Shown here: in pieces, positions 10,428 to 20,601 of the stretch
How positions within the stretch are numbered: the first letter of the stretch is position 1
How the letters are laid out: every line of letters starts with the position of its first letter
NCBI GenBank assembly: GCA_019022495.1
Contig: JAFEKR010000007.1
Span: forward strand, 930,001-994,000
DNA: 64,000 bases
Reading direction: 5' to 3'
Origin: Epichloe hybrida
Taxonomy: Eukaryota; Ascomycota; Sordariomycetes; Hypocreales; Clavicipitaceae
Made by a program: the position numbers and the translations under genes
The notes under the pieces: generated by a model
Seen by the model: only the letters and a program-made list of their open reading frames with translations
The model's database searches: none
What the model was told of the DNA's origin: nothing

Positions 10428-12238
10428 ATGACTACGGAGGCCGGAACGGCGCCAGGCAATGGCAGTCCTAAACGCGAGCCCACTCCCAGCACATCACTTG
10501 GCTCCATCCCGCAAAAACGCGCTTTCGACGATGTTCAAAGCCCTGCAGTGCCCTCACCTCTCAATCCAGACGTGAACACGTCCGAGCTGCCCCTTCACGA
10601 CGATGCGTCGCAATCAAAGGGCTTCAAGCCTACCCGCTTCAAGAAGGACAGCCTGAAGAAGCGAGAGGCCAAGGGAGGGGGGCGCGATAGCTCCCCCGTG
10701 ATGCCAGACCATGCATCGTCCAGAGAACCCAACAATGTCGACTCTCCATTGCGCTACAAGCTGGCACCACCAAAGCCCTCCGACTTCGACCTACCCCGTG
10801 GTCCCGTCATGACCTTGCATCACGAGATTAAAGGTCATGGCGGGCAGGGAATAGAATTCTTCGAAACCTCTGATCAGTAGGTACCCCCTTGCGCGCGCCA
10901 CGTCGGTCGCCTCGTTTGATTTTGGAAATTTTTCCACCCCCCCCCCCCGCAATGCTCCGCGATGCTAACTTGGCATGATCTAATTACAGCGTCTTCAATA
11001 AAAAGAACTTTCGTTACACTCATTGCATCGCCGATCCTCTGTTCCCTTCTACTCTATACTATCGTCAGACCGAGCCCGAGCCATTTGGTCCACGCATGAG
11101 CTACGAGGACGCCGCGACCAGCGTCTTCTTCGATAAAACAGGCCGAGGTGTCACCACGGACAAAGGCTTCCGCATGGCCCGAGCCAATGTAGCTGTGAGG
11201 GAAGGGCGATGGTACTGGGAGTGCAAGATCACCCAGGGTGTCCAAGAAGCCAAGGAGCCGGGTGCGAAACCAGAAATGGGCAGGCATGTGCGGGTGGGAT
11301 GGGCGAGACGAGAAGCATCGCTAGACGCGCCAGTCGGGTTCGACGCATACAGCTATGGCATTCGCGATGTCGCCGGCGAGAAGGTCTTCATGTCGCGACC
11401 CAAGGAATTCTTCCCCGCGGGAGAGGGCATCCGCGAAGGCGACGTCATTGGTTTGGAAATCCAGCTACCATCGGAAACCTTGCAGCGGAAAATCATGAGC
11501 AGCACTTACAACCCAGCGATTGACGCCTCGGACGATGCCGACCCTGCCACATGCGCCACCGAAGCCGGCAACATTGTTCGCGACAGGGTCCCCATCCGAT
11601 TCAGAGCACACACGTACTTTGAGAAAATCGAGTACCACACCACCAAGGAGCTGGAAGATCTGATGAACCCGTCTCCAGCAGGGGGGGGGGGCTCGAGCTC
11701 CTCCTTCTCCTCATCGTCAGAACCCCCCAACCCGCTCCACACCATCCCCGCGCTGAGAACCCTACCAAACTCGTACATCAAGGCGTACAAGAACGGCAAA
11801 CCGATTGGCACCGCGTTCGAAAACCTCCTGGGGTTCCTGCCGCCGGCTTCGAAACCCCAACCACAGGTTGGCGCGAGGGAAGGCCTCGACGACGGCATGC
11901 TAGGATACTACCCAGGGGTGAGCATATTCCGCGGCGGAGCAGCCGAGGTCAACTTCGGCCCGGACTTCTGGTACCCCCCTCCTCCCGACGAGGAGGCGAG
12001 CGCCAGCAGCGCTGATGACGCAACGGCGTCGTCGCAGAGAAGGAGGCTTCGCGGGATACACGAGCGGTACAAGGAGCAAATCGCAGAGGACATTGTGTAC
12101 GACATCATTGACGAAGTGGACTTTTGGATGCAAGATGGTGGGGGCGCCACGGACAAGGCGGGCGTCCAGGAGAAGAGTGAAGCTGTAGCAGCCGCGCCAG
12201 GAAGGGAGGAGATTAAAGAATTGGTACAGGACGATTAA
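10428..12238 (+). CDS. BRE2: COMPASS/Set1C subunit BRE2 (ASH2-type SPRY protein)
   Basis: A nuclear subunit of the Set1 histone H3K4 methyltransferase complex, needed for full methylation; the SPRY domain contacts the SDI motif of Sdc1 (DPY30). Two exons, 10428-10876 and 10990-12238, join in phase 2 to 565 residues; the junction gives TSDHVFNKKNFRYTHCIADP. The N-terminal 130 residues are disordered and Ser/Pro/Lys-rich. From about residue 150 the SPRY core is clear: DKGFRMARANVAVREGRWYWECKI, VRVGWARREASLDAPVGFDAYSYGIRD, then IREGDVIGLEIQLP. The family insertion follows, with NSYIKAYKNGKPIGTAFENLLGFLPP, and a YKEQIAEDIVYDIIDEVDFWM helix ends it as in Bre2/Ash2. A poly-Gly/poly-Ser run splits the SPRY second half. 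The intron contains a run of about 13 C. Confidence 0.93.
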
Positions 12239-12490
12239 TCGTCCTTTTTTTTTTTTAAAAAAAAATCACGTTTTTGTGCAGTGGAACAGAGACGGAGCCA
12301 CTCAGTTGTTCTATACAAGATACCCATTATATTTCAGAAGAACTCATCAATCAGATATATATATATATACATATAAGAGGCCCCTCCAGATATCCCAATA
12401 ATTCCATCCTCACCCCCTCCGCCGCAACCCATCGGTCATGATAACCCAAGTCATTGATTCATTAAAAAAAACCACCCAAGTGCACGCCTC
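12239..12490. other. Convergent 3' region
   Basis: Short spacer between the convergent BRE2 and membrane-protein genes, with T- and A-runs at about 12,245-12,266 and an (AT)n tract at about 12,355-12,376. No gene. Confidence 0.6.
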
Positions 12491-13865
12491 TCACACCTGG
12501 CACGCCTCTGCCCGCGCCTTGCCCTTTTGCCTACGCGCCTCCCCCAGCGTCTCGACCTCATCAAGCAGCGTTTCCACACGTCGCGGGTCCTCTGGCGCAG
12601 GCAGGGCCAAATCATCAGGGAGTTCCTCGATGCGATCGCTGCCGTCGATGGAGCGCTCACTTTCGAGGCGGATCTCGCGACCGCGTTTGTGGCAGTACCA
12701 GAGGACGAAGAGGAGTACTGTCACGGAAATCGCGAGATTAGTATATATATATATATTCCCCCCCCCCCCCCTTTCTTCTTCTCCTCCCAAGTAACGAGTA
12801 TATCCTTTTTTTTTACACGGAGCAAACCCCTCCCCCCCCTTTCCAGAAGCCATTGAAACAGCAGGGAAGAAAAATGTGTGCAAAATGCAACTTACGTGAT
12901 AGGGCGACGCCCCAGATAACATTCAACCCGATGAAAGCAGGCCACCTCGTGCGCAGCACCCCCACAATCGCCTTGAGCATCCCCACGATGGCACCGGGCT
13001 TGGTAACGAGCTGCGTCAGGTTCGCGGGCATGAAGACGTTCTTGGCCGTGCCCTTCAGCCCACCGCTCGTCTCGGCCTTGATGCCCTGGCTTGCGGCCGC
13101 CGCGGCGAGCAGCTCCGGGCCGAGCGTGGACGTGATCTTCTCGGGGAGCTGGGTGACGAGCTTCTTGAGCGAGTTGGGCAGCTTGTCGAAGCCCTTTGCC
13201 AGAGCGCCGTCCTTGTCCTCGATGATGCTCATGAGGTCGTCGTAGGCGGTGGGCACGCCGTTGACGAGGTCCTTGAAGACGTTTGTGAAGCTCGTTATGG
13301 CGGCCGAGGAGTCCGTGGAGATGACCTTGTTGTTCTTGACGGAAAGGTTCAGCCGGTCGAGGACTTTGGACAGGTCCTTCTCCTCCTTCTCTTGTTCGGC
13401 GGGGGTGTTGGGCCGGAGAAGGGTGTTGGGGGGTTGTTTCTTGCGGGAGAAGAGGGAGGAGAGGCGGCCTTGCTTCTTCTTGGCTTCCTTGTCTTTGGAA
13501 CATGTGTCGGTGGTCGTCGTGGTCGTCGTCGTGGTTTGGATGGATGGTCTGGCGGAGGCGTCCTCGTTGTCCGAGGGCCAGTCTAGGTCGCGCGAGTAGA
13601 GGCGCGGTGGGAGCGGCGGGCCTTGCGCATCGTCACTTGCGATGAGTTCTTCCAGGAAGCTTTCGTCGCCGGGACGGATGACGGCTCGGTCATGGTCGTT
13701 GTCGTGGGTGTGGCGGTGATGCTTCTCGGCGCGGGAAGCATCAGCGACGTCGATGGGCCCTGTTTCGGAGAGACGAGACGCTTCGGCTTCCTTTCTGGCG
13801 CCCTCCTTGGCTGCTTTTTCGGCCTTGTGCTTCTTGGCCTTTTTGTAGGTGAAGTATTCTATCAT
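12491..13865 (-). CDS. Conserved-type fungal protein with C-terminal membrane anchor
   Basis: Function unknown. Two exons, 13865-12896 and 12717-12491, join in phase 1 to 398 residues; the junction creates the hydrophobic segment FIGLNVIWGVALSLLLFVLWYC (about residues 310-335), followed by a basic stop-transfer (HKRGRE). The N-terminus MIEYFTYKKAKKHKAEKAAKE is basic and helical, resembling many filamentous-fungal proteins annotated only as hypothetical or ring-like. Residues 100-180 are low complexity with a poly-Thr run. Residues 180-300 form an amphipathic helical region (TNVFKDLVNGVPTAYDDLMSIIEDKDGALAKGFDKLPNSL). The single C-terminal helix suggests a tail-anchored or short-tailed membrane protein, possibly of an organelle. 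The intron holds a 14-nt G/C homopolymer and an AT repeat. A TTG codon nine bases upstream is not used as start. Confidence 0.75.
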
Positions 13866-14823
13866 GGTGGGCAATTTGGGGGGGGGGGGTTCTTATCTTG
13901 GGATGGTGGCTAGAAGAGCCTGAGTCCTGGAGAGAGGATAGAGATGGAGATGGACGGATCCAGGGTGACTGGTTTTAGTACGGTGTGGGCTATGCACATG
14001 GACAATGGACAATTTTTATTTGCCTCTCCGAAACAAAAACTTGTTTGTTGCATTGCGTGTTTGATCTGGCGCTTTGTCTAGGCCCCCCCAGTCTTCCTCG
14101 TTCCATTCTCGTTGAGCGCGCGCGTAAAAACCAGTAACTTGTTAAAAGGGCAGCAACGCCAGACAAATCAAGCCGACGTGGGCGTGGGCGGCCGATTGTT
14201 GCACCGCCACGGGACGGAGACCCATGATGTCATGACTCATGAGCCACTCACTGTGTGAGCACTGTGTGAGCACTGAGTGGTGTGGTCCCGCTTTTTAAAG
14301 CCAAGCAAAAATAACGCTTCACGCCCACTGCATGCATAATCCGTATGTACGGAGTATGCAACCAAGAATTGTCCACGCGTCTTTCACACTGCATATGCAA
14401 CCCAGAGTTTGTCTTCTAGTCTCCCAGCTCTCGCGCATCTTGCAGGAGAGTCGCTGCTCCTCTGTAATTCTCCCTACCTCCATGGCCGTTGTCCTCGCAT
14501 TGGTACCATGGCGCGCAGAAACGTTGCCAAGCGGGCTTCGAAATTATTTTCCCAGTCTCGTCCTTCCGGCCAGTGCTCGGCCTGTTCAAGAAGCAGCCAC
14601 CAGCCGGAATGGTGCAAAGGAGAACTCGGCTGTAAACTCCTAGTCTGTGACTGCAGTGATTTGCAAATTAGACAGTAATAGGATATTCGAGGGCCGTAAA
14701 ACACAGAAAGCGCACATATACCATGGTGAAGAAGTTCACAAGGGTAGTAAAGCAGAACATGGACGTAGCGCTATTGTCCACTGGCTGGTGATGGCCTCTC
14801 GTCTCTCTCATCCAGAATAAACT
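13866..14823. other. Intergenic region
   Basis: Upstream of the membrane-protein gene and downstream of NSE1. Contains a G-run at about 13,879-13,888 and a dispersed CCGTATGTACGGAGTA motif at 14,341. Open frames here show no protein features. Confidence 0.55.
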
Positions 14824-15837
14824 TCATACATTATGCTCATCCTCATCCTCATCATCTGCCCCTCCCTCCATGGCCACCTGTCGAATAACATCATCGGCCA
14901 ACGTACTCCGTCGTCCACCACTTCGCCTCCTCCCCTTCCGATATGCCTCCGTCATCGTCACAGCCCTCTCGCCCACGTACCGATCGCCCGTCCACTCAGT
15001 CTGGCACTTGGGACATTTGCTCGACCGCCTCGCGCGCCAAAATGCATCCTGGCAAATGTCATGTAGTCTCAAGACGCAATGTGGCTCAGAGCACCTCATC
15101 CCAATCGTCAAAATGTCCTTGCAGGCCTCGCAGAACTTGATCCTCTGCCACTCATCCGCGGCCGCCGCCTCATTGTACGTCTCGACCAGCCACGGCCGCA
15201 GCTCCATCAGCGCTCGCGGCGTCAGCGCGTAGAATCCATCTCGGCTCTTGCTGAACCACCCCCCGTCCACGAGGCTGCCCAGCACCGTTTCCACCTCGCT
15301 GTGCTTGAGTCCCTTGTCTGTTGATTGCGTCGACGGTGTGTCTGGGTCCGCCGCTTCGTCGTCGTCGTCATTCATCCGGCTTTGTCGGCGATGCGGTGGT
15401 CTCGCCAGCTTGATTGCTTGCATTTCCGTAATGGCGAGCACCTCCATACGCGGAGTGTTGTATTTGTCAAACATGCCGTCTAGGACCCTTTTGATGAAGG
15501 CGAGCTCTTCAGGGTTGTAAACGGTGGCGAGTTGCGTTTGAGGGTCGGATTGGGTATTGACGAGCGCATGGATGCGCTCTTTGGTGACTTGGTTCATGAT
15601 GCTGCGGATCTCGTAGTCGAAGAAGGATGCCGCGTCGGACGCTGCCTCGATGTATCTTTGGACATCATCCTCTGTGATCTGCTCCGGTCGCACCTCTGAT
15701 TCATGAGTGCCATCAGCGTTGAAGATGGCGGCCAGGATGGGCTGGGCTTCCTCAAATGTGAGCGTGGCTCGGGCGAGAAGAGCTTGGAGGAATGCTCGAT
15801 GGCTGTTGTCGTAGTCGGGTATTAGGTTCAAGTCCAT
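14824..15837 (-). CDS. NSE1: SMC5-SMC6 complex subunit NSE1 (RING-like)
   Basis: A nuclear subunit of the SMC5/6 complex, which acts in recombinational repair and rDNA stability; with NSE3 and NSE4 it forms the head-bridging subcomplex and can stimulate ubiquitin ligase activity. Single exon, 337 residues. The N-terminal half carries tandem winged-helix features (HRAFLQALLARATLTFEEAQPILAAIF; ATVYNPEELAFIKRVLDGMF; LKHSEVETVLGSLVDGGWFSK). The C-terminal variant RING spans about residues 235-290 with CEACKDIL, MRCSEPHCVLRLHDICQDAFW and CPKCQTEW, including the characteristic HDIC pair. An acidic insertion (MNDDDDEAADPDTP) lies between the winged helices and an acidic tail ends the protein. The start ATG at 15837 gives MDLNLIPDYDNSHRAFLQ, a usual NSE1 N-terminus. 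Confidence 0.93.
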   Translation of the reverse strand: MDLNLIPDYDNSHRAFLQALLARATLTFEEAQPILAAIFNADGTHESEVRPEQITEDDVQRYIEAASDAASFFDYEIRSIMNQVTKERIHALVNTQSDPQTQLATVYNPEELAFIKRVLDGMFDKYNTPRMEVLAITEMQAIKLARPPHRRQSRMNDDDDEAADPDTPSTQSTDKGLKHSEVETVLGSLVDGGWFSKSRDGFYALTPRALMELRPWLVETYNEAAAADEWQRIKFCEACKDILTIGMRCSEPHCVLRLHDICQDAFWRARRSSKCPKCQTEWTGDRYVGERAVTMTEAYRKGRRRSGGRRSTLADDVIRQVAMEGGADDEDEDEHNV

Positions 15838-16921
15838 TGCCCGTTGCCAATCAGCCGGGACCGAAGTTCGTTTGAGAAATGATCTTGTTTCGTTGAGATC
15901 CCAGATCTACATTTCACCGTCGAATGCCGGGTGTGTACGGGGTAGGTCGATCACTTTTGTGTTGAAAGGCATACGGATCGGCTGCGCCTCTTTTTTTTTT
16001 TTTTTTTTTTCGTGCAACGTTTTGTTTCCGGTGGGTCCCATGTTTCAGGCAAGCCTTTTGAAGGCTTGAAGTGTCAAATGTAGAAATCATGACGAAACCT
16101 TGGTCAAGGGAATTTACGGATATCATTGGCAAGTTCCCATTTTTGTCTTTGATTCCGGAATTACAAGTTGCTGGCGTGCCACAGGTTCAGAAATGTTGGA
16201 TCTCCTATTCCGTAGGAGACGAAGTCGTCGTGACCTTGTCCAACACACCCAGCAACATAGTTTGTTTCCCACCTCTGCCCACCATTTTGGACCAATGAAA
16301 GCGGCGCACAGCGACTATGAAAAGTGAAAAAAAAAACTCGACACCATCACAAGGAATACATCTGGCATTCTTGTCACTCAGGAACCACCAGCTCATCTCG
16401 TGCAGCCAAGTCTTCCCTTGCGAAGGGTGATTTGTTGAACACGGGGAAGATGCAGGGTAGTCAACCGCTGACTCATCATCCTCCGACAAGACCTCTCTCT
16501 CAGCACCCCGACAAGCTTTCTCTCACTTCATCAATTCCGACATCGATTTTGGTAAACTTGGCACAATACCACCCAGTCATATCAATACTCTCCGACAACG
16601 TCGAGAGACTCAATCTACACGACCTCTATATATACAAAACACGGCTACTTCTTGCAATCAAATCCTTGTAGTCACCAATCGCGTGTCTTGTCCCTCATCA
16701 TCACGCTTTCATTCACAGCAAATTGTCAGTTTGATGCATCAGGACAACCATTGAGTCCCTTGGCGTGGGCACGACAAGTGCCATTCTACAAGGTCTGAAG
16801 ACCGCAAGGGCCATAAGGAGAGGAGGACTCGTGTATCCCGAATGCAATAGAAAAGGACTACCAGACCACCAGACAGATCCGGTTCGGTCCTTGTTCGCAC
16901 GACATCCTCTTCTCCATCGCC
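15838..16921. other. Intergenic region (divergent promoters of NSE1 and CLR2)
   Basis: 1.1 kb. A T-run of about 19 lies at 15,991-16,010. The last 250 bases are CT/AC-rich, as expected of a 5' untranslated leader. No gene supported. Confidence 0.55.
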
Positions 16922-18867
16922 ATGTCTGACACCAAAGAATTCGATGTCATCCGCGTCGCCCGCAGTGATGGCGCAGACACGGGCCCGGGTTACTGGCCGA
17001 CTACATCCACGGCGGCTAGGAAGACTGCTGGCAAAGAGATGGCGCTGTCAGAAAAGACTCCTAGAGTGAAGCCGCAAATGACACGTCTGTCCGAGGACGA
17101 TTCCCGGTTCGTCGAATGGCGCATCAAGCTTGGCATCTTGCTCAAACAAGAGCTGTCCCCGAACCCTGAAGGTAGGGCCACCACACAGCTCCAGTCGATC
17201 AACCAGCCTGCTTCCTCCCTCTTTCTCTATAACATAAACCGTACGTTTGATGCTGACAATATTCGTGTATAGAAGGAAACTCTTGGTACGTCCAGTTCCC
17301 CCGCGGATACTGGCTGTACGAAAAGTCGAAGCACCTCTGGGTATCAGGATACCCCATCAAGACCAAGCTGTACAAGAGCCCGCAAGAGTTTGGCGTCCAC
17401 TTGATCTGGCTTCTGTCTGCATCAAAGGACTACAAGGACTGTTGCTGTGTGCACTGCAACCTGCCCAACCCCGGGAAATTCGCTTCGTCGATTGACGAGC
17501 CCATCATCACCCCGAGCGAGACGACCATCCCTGTCCCAACGTCGGCGTCGGCATCTTTCCCGATGACCAAGTCAGCATCCAATACACCAACGTCTGTGTC
17601 TGCCGCAGCACTGTCCCAAAAGGTGACGCCAGTGCCATTGCCGCCGATGCCTGGACAGAGAGGCACGCCGCCCGTGACTGCTGCTGCTGTGCCAGTCATC
17701 AAATCACCAACTCCAAAATTAACGAATACACCAATGCCACTGCCACAACCGCAGCCGCAGCCGCAGCCACAGCCGCAGCCACAACCACAACCACCGCAGT
17801 CACAACCACAACCACCGCAGCAGCAACAACCTCAACCTCAACCTCAACCTCAAGCGCAACCTCCAACTCAGCAGTCTCAGCCCGTCCGCTGGTCGCTTCA
17901 AGGCTCACTCCTCTTCCGCACGGGCGAACTAACATGGTATCAAAACGGCAATACCTGGCGCCTGGGCGTCGTATCCGCCATAACCCCCAACACCAACCAA
18001 CTCAACATGCTCCCCATCGGCCATGCCCTGGTCCCCCAACAGCCCGTCCCCAAAACCACCGCCGACCTGCGACCCTTCCACGCCTTCTCCGTGCCCCCCG
18101 TCGCCGTGCAGGATCTCAAGGGCAAAAGCTTTGACCAGGTACCCTGGGATGCTCTCTTCCACTCCACCGCCAACGACCCTTCAAAGCGCGAACTCCTCGC
18201 CCTCGACGCCTCCAAACTAGCCGCCTCCCGCATCGACGCCTCCTACTCCCTCTGGTGTCCCCTCCACGAGGACCACCCCAACGCCGACCCATCCCCTTAC
18301 TACGGCTGCTTCTTCGGCGCAGAACGCATCGAAATCGGCGACTGTCTGCGCATCAAGCCCGTTCCCTCGGAACCAGCCCTCACCCAGGACTCTCTCATCA
18401 TGGGTCTCCGCTACATCTTCACCCGAAAAGAGTACCCCGGCGCAGTCTTCTTCCGCGGAAACGTCTACCAGTTTGCCACCAACGAGTCCACCCCCTTCGT
18501 ACCAGAGGAAAAGTTGCCCATTGCGCTACGCGACGAAACCACCTGGCGGAATCAGGTGAATCCCTCGAAACCATGGCGGTGGATCCTCGTGAAAGAAAAC
18601 GCCACGTTGAACGAACAATTCGTCAAGGGGAGATTCTACCCCGCGCATCGGTTGATGCCGATCCTGAACCCTGATGCCTTCAACGCGGCCTTGGCTCAGG
18701 GCAGGGTGGACGACCAGGTTCCGTACCTGAATAACCGCATGGATGGCAGCGCGGGCGACTACAACGGCAGAAGACTCAACAGGTTGGATAGCATGGGCAT
18801 GGCGGTGCCGCCGGGCTCGCGGATAGCCTTGGAACCACTTATCAGGGAAGAAGGGACCAAGGCTTGA
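16922..18867 (+). CDS. CLR2: CLR2-type transcription-silencing protein
   Basis: Related to fission-yeast Clr2, a subunit of the SHREC histone-deacetylase/remodelling complex that silences heterochromatin. Two exons, 16922-17171 and 17273-18867, join in phase 1 to 614 residues (junction LSPNPEEGNSWYVQFPRGYWLYEKSK, written here only to show continuity). The N-terminal Clr2 module spans about residues 65-180: EWRIKLGILL, SGYPIKTKLYKSPQEFGVHLIWLLSAS, then a DCCCVHC cluster. A Ser/Thr/Pro linker leads to a long Pro-Gln tract (about 275-320). The C-terminal module begins at LLFRTGELTWYQNGNTWRLGVV and includes YSLWCPLHEDH, YYGCFFGAERIEIGDCLRIK and the GLRYIFTR strand. No signal peptide or membrane segment. 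Whether a SHREC-like complex works in this fungus cannot be seen here. Confidence 0.82.
17745..17880 (+). repeat. Pro-Gln coding repeat
   Basis: CCGCAG/CCACAA/CCTCAA hexamers repeated about twenty times, coding alternating Pro and Gln in the linker of the CLR2-type protein. Confidence 0.9.
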
Positions 18868-19514
18868 TGAAAAAAAAAAAAAAAAAAAAACCCCTTGCGC
18901 GATAAGACGTGCTCTGGTCTTGAGACTACGAACAAGATTTACTGGCGAGGCAGGTAGGCACACGCGGGACGGGACAAATGACGCTCGCTTGAATACTGGC
19001 CGAAAAGTCATAGAATAATCCGACTTTATATACATATGTGTATCAGTATTCCGTGACTATTTCGTCATCAACTGTGAAAATCTGCCTGCTCCACACTTTA
19101 AAATAAAAACACTTTTTGATATATCCATAACTTCGTGTTCCCACAAGTTTCCCCTCGCCTCTTTATTGCAACAACGCCAATGCCTCGAATTCCTGTTACT
19201 GACTAGAATGGTCGTGATATTGCCAAGGGTCTGAATCTCAGCACTTGACTGGGTTTGCAACAAACGAAAAAGAAGATGGGTGTCGAAAGAAAGGGAAGAA
19301 AAAAAAAAAGGGCAAGTTGGTCCGCTTGGTCGCTGTACTATGCTCAAGCAGAATCTAGACATGCTTATATCGTAACAGCATGGCTGAAAGACGGGGCAAA
19401 AATATTAAACAACAAGATTCATGTCAAGCTGGTGGGGCATGCCACGCTGACCGGCTGCAATGGGCCGGCTTTGTCATTATTTCTGTCGACAACTCCGAAT
19501 CATGTAGTTCTTCG
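18868..19514. other. Convergent intergenic region
   Basis: 3' flanks of two convergent genes. Begins with an A-run at about 18,870-18,889 directly after the CLR2 stop. No gene supported. Confidence 0.6.
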
Positions 19515-20601
19515 TCATGACGTCGACGAGGATACAAGCTCGGCCAAAGTGGCCTGCAACTTATTCAGGACGTCGGGATCCGGAATGGGCTGGACTTTGC
19601 GCGGTACAGTCCGTGGCGACTCCGCCGACTTCTCCAAGCCACATGCCTGACATGGTGTGCCGTCCTCAACCTCGGGCGGATACAATGTCTCACAGGAAAG
19701 GCACTCGAAACGAGCGCCAGTTTCCGGGCCAAACACGTCTCCAGGATAACCGAAGGGGTACTTGTCCTTTTTAGGACTGTTTGAACAAGCCGTCAGTGAT
19801 TGGAACTCGTGAAGCAGAGAAAGTAAAGGGCAGGGAGATTGAGGAGGAAAAGGGGGTAGGAAATACTAACGGGTCTCTCGGACAGTCAGTGCACCGAACA
19901 TGACCACAGTACTCGCAATTCCTGCTTCCGGGCGCAAAGAGCGTCTCGCATTCGTGACAAGTCCTCCTGACCCGTTGCCGAGGTCTTCGATGAACCAAGT
20001 CCTGACCGCCTGTTTTGCTGGGACGTTTTAATTCAATTTGTTGATCGCCCCAGAAGAAATCTGCCAAGATGGCCAGGTTCTCACAGTTCGCTTTGACCAC
20101 GGCCTCCATTTCTCCGAGATTGATCAGGAAGTCAGCCTCGCTCTCCTTTGATGGGTAGCGCGGACATTTATCGCATCGCGTGTGCCTGCATTTGGGACAT
20201 TCATTCTTGACGGCGAACATTGTGTTGCATTTGTGACAGACACGCCGTGCCCGCATCCTGATGGGCTTGTCCACGCGGTAGACCGTCTCGCTCGGGGCGA
20301 TGTTTAAGAAGTCGGATGCTTCCATCACTAACCCATACGTCTCGTCCATCTTTCTGGCTCGCTCTTCAAAGATTTCCATTTTCGAGATGCTCAACACTGT
20401 GTCAGTCCCATTACAGCTCGCGCCTTGGCAAGCCTCGTCCGTCGAATACGAGTGTCGACATGTACTCGACGCCGCTGCTTCTCGTTTAGATAAAGGCATA
20501 CTTGCTGGCTTGGTTTTCGAGCTGTTTCTCGCAATCTCTTTGTCTCCGGCGACGCTTGCTGAACCAGACGCTATTGTTTTTGCCAAATGGCTCATGACCA
20601 T
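19515..20601 (-). CDS. Hypothetical protein with three Cys-pair (zinc-ribbon-like) modules
   Basis: Function unknown. Two exons, 20601-19871 and 19776-19515, join in phase 2 to 330 residues. Three similar modules each start with Arg/aromatic-C-x2-C: RRVCHKCNTMF followed by C-x2-CRHTRCDKCPRYPSK (about residues 155-190), RRTCHECETLF followed by C-x2-CGHVRCTDCPRDPPK (about 240-275), and FECLSCETLY with CQACG (about 285-310). The intron falls exactly at the end of module 2. The pattern suggests three structural zinc sites and duplicated modules; it is seen in many filamentous-fungal proteins of unknown role. No signal peptide. The start is uncertain: an in-frame ATG at 20670 adds 23 residues, and ATGs at 20601 and 20595 lie next to MSHLAKTIASGS, which looks like a natural N-terminus. 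Confidence 0.72.
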
